A stretch of 64,000 nt of DNA from Hemileia vastatrix (lineage: Eukaryota; Basidiomycota; Pucciniomycetes; Pucciniales; Zaghouaniaceae), in the NCBI GenBank assembly GCA_030280995.1, contig JASXTE010000011.1, forward strand, positions 2,261,001 to 2,325,000. Direction: 5' to 3'. The position numbers and the translations under genes were made by a program. The notes beneath the pieces were generated by a model. The model worked only from the letters and a program-made list of their open reading frames with translations. It made no database searches and was not told the origin of the DNA. Of this stretch, positions 36,717-47,323 are shown piece after piece; within the stretch, counting starts at the first letter, position 1, and the number at the start of each line of letters is the position of its first letter.

Positions 36717-37858
36717 TGTCAGTCAGTTGTCTAGAAGAGATAAGAAAAGAGGGAAGAAATGAGAGGAGGAGAAGGAGAAAAGGAGTATGGGTAATAAAAG
36801 AAACAAATTTTAATAAAATTATTTAATTTATTGAGAGGAATCAACGAAGGGTTTCTTGAGAGGTGACAAAAGTGAGGTTATTATTAATTATTAATATTAT
36901 TAGGATGTATGGACTATGCGCAGCAGACACTATGATCACTATCAGACTTAAGGCAACCTTGAAATTGTTATATAGAATTTTAATTAGAATTTTATTACTA
37001 ATAAAAAGAATATAAACGTAATATAAAAATTGTATTTAATTTGTTGAGTGTACAATAAGTGATGAGGCTACAGGGGATTATCCAAGGCCCTTTTATAGGC
37101 AATGGGTCCTCTGAAGCGCCACTATATTTGTAAATACAATAATTATAATAGAATAAAACAAGTATATCAAAGAATAAGTGAAACATAACAATGTAGAGAA
37201 AAATATGAAACAAATAATTAAAACCCCAATTAAGAATCCAATTTTCCCGCCATTAATTCCCAAATCAGTAAGTAAAAATAGTGAATAACTAAACAAGACT
37301 GGAACATGGGAACTATGAGAAAAATAATTCCAAACAGATGGTACAGTCTGATTTAAGGATATTTTAAGTGAAACAAAAGATACTTTGACGCAACAAAACA
37401 TGTAATTAATCTCAATTTAGTATAAATTAATTAATTGGTTTTTCCTGACACAATTAAGGATCAAAAGAAGCGTCATTAATTATTGTTTAGTATTATATGA
37501 AAGGTGTTATTTAATATATAAATTTAAATAATTAATTTAATTATATTATAAGTCAATTTTACACTTATAATTATAATATATGTTTTTCAATTAATTAAAT
37601 ATAAACTTATAATTATTAAATACATAAAAATGCGCCATTATTTGTAGAATATATTATATTATGTTCAATTTAAATGTATATAAAAAATTTATATAACCAA
37701 TAAAATTAATATAACACATGTATATAATAAAATACTTATATAATTTTATTATGCAATAAAATATTAATTTATATTCATTAAATACAATTCTTACCCACTC
37801 TTTCAGGTTTTATAAGTTACATATCATTTACTGGACTCCTGTAATAGCCTGGCTGACA
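36717..37858 (-). repeat. E7 3' LTR (1142 bp)
   Basis: Bounded by TGTCAG at 36717 and CTGACA at 37858 on the plus strand, beside the polypurine tract. TATA box TATAAAA on the minus strand at 37097-37091. Confidence 0.95.
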
Positions 37859-37892
37859 CTCCCTCACTCTAAAAAAAACAATAAAAAAAATG

Positions 37893-40800
37893 CTAAGATT
37901 TTTTCTTTTTGTATTTTTTCAACACAGTAGGTAGATTTGAAATTTCTTTGCCAGGTATCCATGCATCATGTTCAGATGATTTGTTCTTATATCTCAATAA
38001 ATATTCAGTACCTCTTTCAGAAGTGATAATTCTATCATTGAGAATTTTATCAATTTCTGCTGTTTCTGTGACTTCCTGAGGGTTCTTCTTAGGTCTTCCT
38101 CTTATTTTTGGAAATAAGTCACTGTTGGAAGTATAAGGCTTAAGCAAAGAAATGGGAAAGACAGGATGTTTCCTATCATATGGAGAATACAATACAACTT
38201 CTACTGCATTATCACCAACCATTCTTTTAACAACAAATGGTCCTACAAAAGGATCTTTTAATTTGTGGTTACCTTGTAAATTGAAATGGACAGTAGAGAT
38301 CAACACTTATCACCCTTGTTAAATGTGTATTCTTTATGGGATTTATCCCATCTTTTCTTTTCATATTCAAATGCTTTATCAATACAACTCTGAGCATGTT
38401 TTCTGCATAGCTGTTGCATTTGCATAAAAGATTCTACACCAGGGTGTAGTTCCAACTTAGGTAATTTATTATTGAGAATCTGAGCAGGAGTGTTTGGGAC
38501 ATAACCTAACCAAAGCTCAAAAGGCTTTTTCTCAGAGACAGAATGGACAGTGCTATTATATGCAAATTCAAGACCAGGCAAAAGAGTGACCCAATCATGA
38601 GTAAATCTGTCATTAACTTTATATTCTAAACCAAAGGCACAATACCTTCTAATCATATCTTCCAGAGTTTGAATCATTCTTTCAGCTGGACCATCAGTCT
38701 GAGGATGGTGAGCTGTAGACAACTTTAACTCACAGCCACAAATATCCATCAAAGAGGTCCAAAACTCAGAAGTGAATTTTGGATCCCTATCAGAGATAAT
38801 GGCTTTTAGAAAACCAATAATATTAAACATGTAAGACCACCATAAGAAATCTAATTCTTTAGTGGATACATCTTTGTGGGTTGGAATAAATTTTCACATT
38901 TTTGTGAATCTATCAACTATTACCCAACAAGAGTTAAAGCTGTCTTTAGCTGCAACAGGAAGACCAGTGACAAAATCCATATTAATGATTTGCCAGGGAG
39001 CACTAGGTGCTTCAATATGTTGTAATAACCCTGCTCTCTTACCTGTTAACCTTCTAGATTTTTGGCAGGAATCACAAGATTCAACATATAATTTTGTGTC
39101 TTCAGACATATTAGCCCACCCTGCAGTGTTTTTGATTCTAATCAATGTTTTTTCAAGATCAAAATGACCAGCTAATATGTCATCATGACAAAGTTTGAGG
39201 ATAGTTTCTTTCATTGAAGGAGGAATTACAATTACATTGGTAAGCTTCCTTCTATAATATATATAACCATCTTCAATAGAGAACTTTCCTTTATTTAAAG
39301 CATTTGGTACTTTGCAGGAAGAGTTTTTATTAATGCTTGAATTGAAGTATTCTTAGGATCATTTAAGATAGTAACAAATTTATTTAAATCAGAATCTTTA
39401 TCATATGAATCCAGTATTAATTTTAATAACTCCTCTTCCATATCAACTATAAATATACCATGGATATGAACAGTATCATCCTCAGGTACATAAGCAGGAT
39501 TTGAGTCATTATTTGGCAGAGTCAATCTGGAGAGCATATCAACATTAGAGTGAACATTTCCAGCTCTATGGATGATTGTCATCCTTCCTCTGTATTCTTG
39601 AACAGCAAGTTGCCACCTGAACATATGTCTGTTAGGTGTCTTTAGGTTTAAGAGGGACTTCACAGCACTACAGTCAGTTACCAACTCAAATTTTTGGTCA
39701 TCCAAATAGTAATGAAGTTTCTCAAGAGCCCAAAAAACTGCTAAGCACTCCAATTGAGTGGCACCATATTTCAATTCACTATTTCTTAAGGTTCTTGAAA
39801 TATAACAAATTACAACCTCTGAGGATTTATCATTAATAATTTGCTTTTGGTGAAGGGCAGCACCCAGACCAATAAAGCTAGAATCTGTATAAAGGACAAA
39901 TGGCTTGTTAAAATCTGGAAGAGCCAATATAGGCGATGTCATTAAGCAACTTTTTAATGTATCAAACGCTTTTTGACAGTCATTATTCCAGAGAAAAGCA
40001 ACATCTTTTCTGGTCAGTTTTGTAAGAGGCAAGGCTATGACCTGATAATTTTTAATATATTGTCTATAATAGCCACACATACCCAAAAAACTTTGGATTT
40101 CTCTTACAGAAGTTGGTGCTTTCACATTTTGAATGGCAGCAATTTTATTATGGTCTACACAAATTTGTAAGCCTGACACAACATGGCCAAGGACTTTCAA
40201 AGATTGAAAACCAAATTTACAATTTTTTAAAGATAAGGTCATATTGATTTCATCCATTTTTTGAAAACTCTATTCAAGTGAATCATATGTTCATCAAAAG
40301 TTTTAGAAAAAACAATAATATCATCAATATAAACCATGAGCCAACTTTCAATAATTTCTTGATGGAAAGTGTTATCCATGACTTTCTGGAAAACTGAAGG
40401 TGCATTTTTAGGGCCAAATGGCATCCTAACATACTTATATATTCCCATATAAGTAGCAATAAGCAAAAATTTTGAGAATATTTCTCAACTGGAACTTGAT
40501 GATAACCTTTATTACCATCCAGACAACTAATAAATTTTGCACCTTGCAAGGTAGCATGTATTGAATTAATTCTGGGTAAAGGATAAATATCATCAACAGT
40601 ATAAGTATTTAAAGCTCTGTAATCTCCACATAATCTAGCTTTATCTTTTTCATAAGAAATCAGGACTGGGGAGATGACACAATATTTGGGGGTGACATCC
40701 ACTTTCTCAATGATATTCATTTTCAATAATGTATCAATATTATCTTCAATATCTTTTCTTTTTGATGGAGAAGCAGGATATGGTTTTTTCTTAAGGGTAG

Positions 40801-41559
40801 GAGGAATATCACTCAAATTACAGGATAAGGTAATTTTCATCTCTTCCTGAACAATTCCCAAGACATGAGAACCATGAGCAAAAGCCATAGGGAAAGAGGT
40901 AATAGAGGCAACAATAGAATCCTTTTGTTCACTAGTCAACTGATCACCAAAAGAAGCGGTATTTATTTCATGTAATAAATCATCCATTTCAGTTGTTGTT
41001 CTACCTTTACACTGGATCAGTGAGTTACAAGATTTCAACAAATGCCCAGAAGTTCTAGGAGAGGAAATTTTGAATTTCCTTTTCCCATTCATTCCTAAGG
41101 TAAAGCAATTATTTTCTGGGTCCAGTTTCACACCAAACATGGTTAAAATATCATTTCCCATAATAAACCAATTGCTCAAATTATCATTTTTCATGACAAC
41201 AAACTCAAAAATAGCTCTGACAAAACCATTATTATATTTGAAGAATACAGAGGTTTTGTATTTGCCAATAGGAAATAAGGTAGAACCATACCCTATCCAT
41301 TTTTCAGAAGTTATAGGTAATAATTTACTCAAATATTCCTTATCCACTGAAGCCAAAGCTTTTTCAGATACTACACTTCCTCCAACACCAGAATCAAGAA
41401 CTTCATCAACATTTTTACCATTAATGATAACAGGTGCCTTTAAAGGGGATATAGGTATAGAATTGTTAGTAACATCTTTAATTATCTCAGCATTTTCTAC
41501 TGAAGATAAATCCAATACACATTCTTCAGATATATTAGTTAAATAATGGACATCATGTT
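37893..41559 (-). pseudogene. pol: E7 protease-RT-RNase H-integrase-chromodomain, broken
   Basis: Read downward. Protease has LDSGVGGS; RT keeps LCGDYRALN and YIDD (near 40325) but has frameshifts near 40475 and 40262. RNase H and connection (40257-39295) are open, with YTDSSFIGLGAAL. Integrase shows HHCC and MDFVTGLP (39214-38894) up to a TGA replacing a Cys codon at 38894, then SDRDPKFTSE and the DGPAERM region (38830-38300). A frameshift at GATAAGTG near 38300 is shared with E6. The chromodomain (38306-37893) is intact with aromatic residues. Four to six lesions in all. Confidence 0.88.
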
Positions 41560-43381
41560 CCAACATTAAAACATCTTTAACAGATTCATTGTCATAGGAG
41601 ATATTACTCTCACAGTCACTGGAAGAATTATTGACATCAAGTTCAACTTCATCAGTGTCTTCATTTTGTTCAACAAGATGAATTTTCTTGTCACATACAT
41701 GACCCTTCTGCCACGGTTTGTTACACTTATAACAAGTATTTGTTGCATATTTTTTAGGTGCAACTGGGGCAGAGGGTTTACCAGATTTTTCTGGGAGCTT
41801 TGTAGAAGGTTTATTCTGATCATTATAAGATTTACCAAGGTAACTCTTTGGTTCATATCTATGGTTGAGCAGTACCTCATTACAGATATTAATGAAAGAA
41901 GAATTTTCCCTTACATGTTCAGTTCTAGCCACAATCAAATCCCTAAGAGAATTTGGTAATTTATACAAGATTTTATCTCTCCAAATAACATAATCCATCT
42001 TTGGATCAATTGCTCTAACGATTTTAGTTATTTTCATCAGAAAAACAATGGGCTTTTCAACAGAGGAGGATACATATCTAGTATTCTCATACAGTCTCTG
42101 TTGAGCTAACCTGAATTTTGAACCACCAAACTGATTCTCAATCAAGGATTTTCAATCATTCCATGTATAATTATTGTTGTCTAAAAGAACAGATTCATAC
42201 CACATCAAGGCTACATTGGAAAATAAAGAAATTAGCTTAGAAACAATTTCCTCATCAGGTAGTTTATAAGATCTCTTTAAATTATCAATTCTTTGGATAA
42301 AGTGTTGCCAATCATAGGAAGAATCACCATCAAAGGTAGGATATTGGTCTAACTTAGGCCAATTTTTCTGACTACTGGGATGGTCCACTTTTTGATTTGA
42401 ATTATTCATTATTAATAATTCCTGAAGTTTAGCCAGGTTTTCAGAAATTTCATTATTTACAGAAACAGCTGGTGCATGACCATCACAAGATTTTTTGCTA
42501 GTAGCAAAAGATTTTACAGACTCATTGTCAGTTTGTTTAATGGTTGAAATATGAGGAAGAAAGGATGAACTTTGCTCAGGTTTTTTCCCTTTATTTTTAT
42601 GCAGCTTATTAACAGAAGTCTCATTTAATTCATTATTGATGGTTAAGGTTGAGAACTTTTCCTGCAGGTCAGACACATAGTTTCTTATTCTTGGAATTTC
42701 AGACATCTGGTAATTTACTTTTGCAAGAGATAGAACATTTCTGTCCTCAGAAACTGAGTGTTTGGCACTTAGTGCATGGAAATCATTTCTTAGCTTTTTA
42801 AACTCATTTTGCAGAGATTTTATTTCATTTTTGAATGAATAATTTTCTTCAATAAGGGGTTTCAATTGACTCAAGGTCTTATGTAGACTGATATTTCTAT
42901 CTGAGATAGCTCTATGGTCACTTCATATTTGTTTTTGTTGACTAAGAACAATATTCAAGGTTTCTTTGATTTTTAAATAAGCTGTATCTTGTACAGAAGA
43001 ACTCACTTTACATTGCAAGTGTAAATTATTTAATCTATCATTTTCATGGATTAACACATCTCTCACATGTTTGTCTTTCGCAACATTAAAATCAAGGGTA
43101 TCTTTCAATATTTCCTCAGAAGTTTTTTCAATTAAGGTATAGATTTCAGGGGAAACAGAATCATTTTTAAATGCAAGAGAAGGATTAATTAAAGATGTAG
43201 AAGTTAAATGTAAAGGTTCATCAAATGACAATTTGCTAATTACATCAATAGGGCTACTAGTTACAGGAAGCTGCCTTTTAACAGGTTTAACTGTTCTTTC
43301 ACCATGTTCAATAATATTACCTGCAGAAGAAGATTTATTAGAAAACATACCCAAGTGACTATCAACCAAATTACTTAGCAT
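41560..43381 (-). pseudogene. gag: E7 gag, broken by two stops
   Basis: One frame from ATG 43381 (GCCATGCTAAG) with TGA stops at 42923-42925 (an Arg codon in E6) and 42152-42154 (a Trp codon). N-terminal part: LSFDEPLHLTSTSLINPSLA then long coiled coil; capsid-like domain from KNWPKLDQYPTFDGD (about 42370); complete zinc knuckle CYKCNKPWQKGHVC near 41735-41695. In E6, E7 and E8 this frame also reads through a possible 52-58-nt intron just after the start. Confidence 0.85.
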
Positions 43382-43843
43382 GGCAGAGGAGGAAACTTCC
43401 CCTGGGACTGGGTTCGGGATTGTGCTTGGGCCTTCTTTCTCCTGCCTTGTTGGTAGGGATGAGGAGGTGGATGGAAATTGGGTGTTCTGGATGGGCCAGG
43501 CTGATGATGAGGAGGGTGTTTCACATTCTGTTGGTAGTGACTCATTAGATAATCCCATTTCCATTGCTCTACTTCCATAGTATTTGGATTTTGGATGGTT
43601 GAGCTGGGTGGCTGTGAAGGTTGAGCCTGAAACTGAGGCTGATTGGGAGGCGACTGAGGAGGCGCCTGGGCCTGAATCTGGTTCCTGAGTTCTCGAACCT
43701 GATCCCACAAGGTGTCTACTTTTGCTTTGTACGTCATATTTTCTGTCTTCAACTCTTTTCTATGACTGGACAGGTTGCTGATTTGTTGTGGCAGAGGAAG
43801 CTTTTTTATTTTGAATCCTTTTGGAAGACCTTCTTGAGGTACT

Positions 43844-45345
43844 TGTCAGCCTGTATATCTCCAGGACTGAGTAAAAAGTGATTATAAGTTATGTTAAACA
43901 CATGAACTATACATGGGAATAATAAATAAGAGTACACAAATAGTATACATAAGTAAAATTATGATAATACACAAAAAAATGCCATTATAACACCTTATAT
44001 ACATGCATATATCCACCTTTTATAGGTCTTATGTACTTAATATTAAGTTGGAATATGTTAGGGTAATCTTAAGAACCTTAAGTATAAGGCTGCATAATTT
44101 TTAAGTACACTTAAAGCTGTTATATTCATTGTTTTATGCAAAAAACAAGAAATGCGCTTTATTTCACTTAAAAGTTGACTATATGTGCTATAAAATTGAG
44201 AATATCAAAATTGCGCTTTGACAGATCAATTGGGCTCATTTAGAACTATTGATTTGGCTATTTAAATGCATAAAAATAACACTTTTCAAATTTGGTGTTT
44301 TTTATGCCAGAAATGGCTTCTGTGTACTGGCCACATACTGCCTGCTTTTTTCCCGTGTGAATAGCTTCATTTTTAGCAAAGTTAGCTTTTTCACACTATA
44401 ATTACCCCACATTCTACGCCCACTGTGGGGAAACACACTAAAATAGGCGACAGGTGCTTATTTAGTGTCCTAGCTTAATTAATAATGCATTGACCCTGTT
44501 TATATGCACTAATTTCATTAATAACCTCACTCTTGGCACTTTATTTCATCACCACGCTTAAATTTGCCTAATTTTAGTCAAGGATTTACCCGTGCAAGCG
44601 CCTTCCAAGAACTGCATGTAGTTACCCCACATCTCACGCTCTTTTTTAAGTTTTTGGGTGGTTTCTCAGTCAATTTTGGTTATTTTTGAATGGGAATTTC
44701 ACGTAGTATAATGTCAGGATTAGCCCCATTATTTCTACAGTCAATCCCCCTTATTATTAAGCTATTATTAACCTTAAAAAGTCTCCTTTAGTCCTTAATA
44801 TTATTGTTTTATACGCATATACTCTCTTTTTGTCTTTTTCTTTAATTTTGATGGATTTCCCTTATTATTTCAGGATTTTGGCGGTTATTACTCTTCTAAT
44901 TATGTCATGGGTCACTGGGAATGTTGATGGGAATGTCTATTAGTTGTTTAGAGGCGTGATTAACTGTGTATTGGGTGGTACATCAAGGGAATCATTGGGG
45001 AACTCAGTGTGTATAAAAGGAGGAGGTTTTTGGGTTGTATTTCTTCCTTCTTTATCATTACAATTTAACCAATATAACCAAACCAATTACAATACATATC
45101 AATTAGTACTTTTATAAGACTTTTGAACAGTATCTGAATTTATATAATCTATTTTTCTACCAACTATAAAGATTGTAAGCCATATATAAGAATAGTGAGA
45201 ATTATATTACTGAGACCTTTATATTTGATTATATTTTACAACTTAGTGGATTAGAACTACAGTATTCATATAGGACCATTAAAATCTTCTAGACAACTGA
45301 CTATTCAAGCTAGTTCACGTCCTTGTACTTGACCTTAGCCTGACA
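43844..45345 (+). repeat. E8 5' LTR (1502 bp)
   Basis: TGTCAGCC start, CTGACA end, followed by AT and the primer-binding site. TATA box at 45012-45018. It contains no ORF of note. Confidence 0.97.
45012..45018 (+). promoter_or_regulatory. TATA box of E8 5' LTR
   Basis: TATAAAA in GTGTATAAAAGGAGG, repeated at 53230-53236 in the 3' LTR. Transcription would start some 30 bp downstream in the T/C-rich stretch near 45045. Confidence 0.65.
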
Positions 45346-45347
45346 AT

Positions 45348-45360
45348 TGGGGACCTTTCC
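45348..45360 (+). other. E8 primer-binding site
   Basis: TGGGGACCTTTCC two bases after the LTR end. The same core follows the E7 LTR and, slightly changed, those of E2, E5 and E6. The primer tRNA is not identified. Confidence 0.7.
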
Positions 45361-46012
45361 TCAAGAATTCTGTTATAATCCTGTAAGTGAAATTTTCAAA
45401 AGAAGGTGCACGTAAATAATATCCCTATAGAAATATTTGGATAATTACAACAGGTTGGGGTCACTTATATAGTGATTTCAGAAAAAGAAGCCCTGTTATA
45501 TAATAAAATTGTGATATTGAATCAACAATTTTACCACTAATTTAACTTATAATTGTTATTAGTGGGTCTGTCAATAGACCAATTAAATTTGAGATCTTTG
45601 CAGATAAAATTTTTACCACTAATTTAATATATAATTGTTCTTAGTGGGAGTCTGTCAATAGACCAATTAAATTTGTGATCTTTGCAGATAATAAACCAAT
45701 TAAACTGATTAATTGTTTTCTTTTAACAGGACTCTTAATCCTTTCTTTTATTGGTTTGTAAAATTCATTAAATATTTAGAAAGAATCATACTGACAGTTG
45801 TTTTCTTTTGAATATAAAAACACGGCTACATATTGTAGACCAGTTAAATCAAGTGACCACTTAAAAGCATATTTGACTTTTGGCACTTAAATATTCACTT
45901 CATACCAATAAGTAAGCAATAAAATTGTCTTCAGTGGTATTGATAAATACTGATAAAACTCCTTTTGAAGTTTTCATATCTAAACTTTCAATTCTTTAAA
46001 TTCCACGTAAAA
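45361..46012 (+). other. E8 untranslated leader with duplicated structured unit
   Basis: No ORF. Between 45531 and 45692 an 82-bp unit is duplicated. Each unit can form two stem-loops: CCACTAA(T) pairing with (A)TTAGTGG (45534-45565 and 45616-45647), and GGTCT/AGACC or GTCT/AGAC around GTCAAT (45565-45580 and 45650-45663). The leader ends at the first ATG, 46013. Confidence 0.7.
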
Positions 46013-46547
46013 ATGTGTGACAATGACATTGTAAGTAATAAGGTAAAACCTTATAACTTAAGACCTAGAGCTGAAAGACCTGTTACAGGACATTCAAATG
46101 GAGGGCCAGGACTCTCCCATAATCAACAACACTCCGTCAATGTCTCTGGAGGAAAGGGAAAAGCTTTTAAAGCAGGTTTCAATAAAGAAAACAAAAAATA
46201 CTTTACAAGAACAACTTCACTCCCTATCCACCCTACTGAACACCTTGACAATAAGAGTCAACAATATAGTGGACCAGATCAACAATCTGGAAAAGAGAGC
46301 AGCTCAAGGTTTCATAGAAGTCAACCAAGCTCTAGTGGACATAAAGACTCAACCACCAACAGTGGCACCCAACAATTCCATAGCAACACCTCCAGCCCAA
46401 GAGGAGGACCAAAAAATTACAGTAAGCAAATGGAAATGGGATTGGTACGCCCAAAACTACAACAATCCTCAACAGCAGGGCTCCAGCAGTCACCCTTACA
46501 GGGGAAAGGCAAGGAGAGGCAGGGGAAGTGGGATAAGACCTTGGTAA
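46013..46547 (+). CDS. E8 ORF0: spliced small coiled-coil protein
   Basis: Exon 1 46013-46030 (six codons), 58-nt intron 46031-46088 (GTAAGT...TTACAG), exon 2 46089-46547, about 158 codons. Without splicing, the upstream ATG reads into a different frame; with it, exon 2 opens at DIQMEGQDS, matching E5. Residues about 45-100 form a Leu/Ile coiled coil (LHSLSTLLNTLTIRVNNI). Then come KWKWDWYAQNY and a basic Gly/Arg tail (HPYRGKARRGRG) ending Trp-stop. The alternative frame across the overlap is Ser/Thr/Gln/Gly-rich and looks like a shadow. Function unknown; the basic tail suggests RNA or DNA binding. An internal ATG at 46098 could also start it without splicing. Confidence 0.6.
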
Positions 46548-47323
46548 GTCATCCAACTTCTTATGATCAATTATATCAACCTGAAAATAAATTACTTATA
46601 GGTAATGAGATTGATAAGGAAATATTGGATATTATTGATAAGGATTTAAAGGATTATTCATTTGAACAGAATATGTTAAACTTGTCTTTACATGAGGACA
46701 ATGTAAATAGTTTTATTGATCACCAGGAAAATACTATTAATATAAAAATGGAATCAAATGAATTAAATCTTGACCCTGATAATGAGTCTTCTGAATTGGA
46801 CACGGAAAAAATAGAATATTTTTTAAAAGAGAATCCAATGGAATCAAAAATAATAAGTAAATTATTATTGAGAATTGAAAAATTGGAAGAGTTCTCAAAA
46901 GAGTCAAACATTAATACAGAAAATGTATTATTACAACTAACACAGTCATTGAGTACCACAGCCAATAAATTAAAAATTATTGAAAATTCAAATAATGAAT
47001 TGATCAATGAGAATAAAAGATTAAACTCTGAGATTAGAAATTTAGAAAGTAAATTAGAACACTCTCAGAATATTATGGCTACCATAGAGGGACGTGTAAA
47101 ATTGTCTTTTTCAAATGTAAATGATACTTTAACTCATGTACCTGTAATAAAAGATAGGTTACAAAGAGTAGAAATTGAAGTAGCTAACATTTTGAAAAAT
47201 ACTGAAACAATAAAGGATAATACCTCTTATGTAGAAAGAGTACCAGTTTTTATGAAACACTCTGATGATAAACCAATGATGGAACATGAACATAGTGTCA
47301 TGGGCTCTGAGAATATAAAATAA
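46541..47323 (+). CDS. gag: E8 gag N-terminal coiled-coil region
   Basis: Open in the frame that continues into gag-pol. The equivalent of the ATG used in E5, E6 and E7 is TTG at 46541 here, overlapping the ORF0 stop (TTGGTAA). The same frame is open back to ATG 46013, so an unspliced transcript could encode a longer protein. Asp/Glu/Asn-rich first part, then a long coiled coil (about 46840-47100; LEEFSKESN, LKIIENSNNELINENKRL). Ends at TAA 47321-47323, in frame with gag-pol 33 bases before the next possible start. Homologous to the N-terminal gag of E6 and E7, where no stop lies here. Confidence 0.6.
   Translation: MVSHPTSYDQLYQPENKLLIGNEIDKEILDIIDKDLKDYSFEQNMLNLSLHEDNVNSFIDHQENTINIKMESNELNLDPDNESSELDTEKIEYFLKENPMESKIISKLLLRIEKLEEFSKESNINTENVLLQLTQSLSTTANKLKIIENSNNELINENKRLNSEIRNLESKLEHSQNIMATIEGRVKLSFSNVNDTLTHVPVIKDRLQRVEIEVANILKNTETIKDNTSYVERVPVFMKHSDDKPMMEHEHSVMGSENIK

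Noticed and set aside
36998..37401. Hydrophobic ORFs in the E7 LTRs (also 57924-58222)
   Set aside because: They are AT-rich LTR sequence giving Phe/Ile/Leu/Tyr codons. The two LTR copies keep similar frames only because they are near identical.
33091..42925. RIP (repeat-induced point mutation) as the cause of the stops
   Set aside because: The stops arise from mixed changes (C to T, G to A, C to G) and single-base indels. No strong CpA to TpA skew is evident by eye, although dinucleotide indices were not computed.
46013..46544. Long in-frame N-terminal extension of E8 gag from ATG 46013 as the main product
   Set aside because: Across 46100-46540 this frame is Ser/Thr/Gln/Gly-rich and not conserved between elements, whereas the ORF0 frame is. 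It cannot be excluded as an unspliced product.
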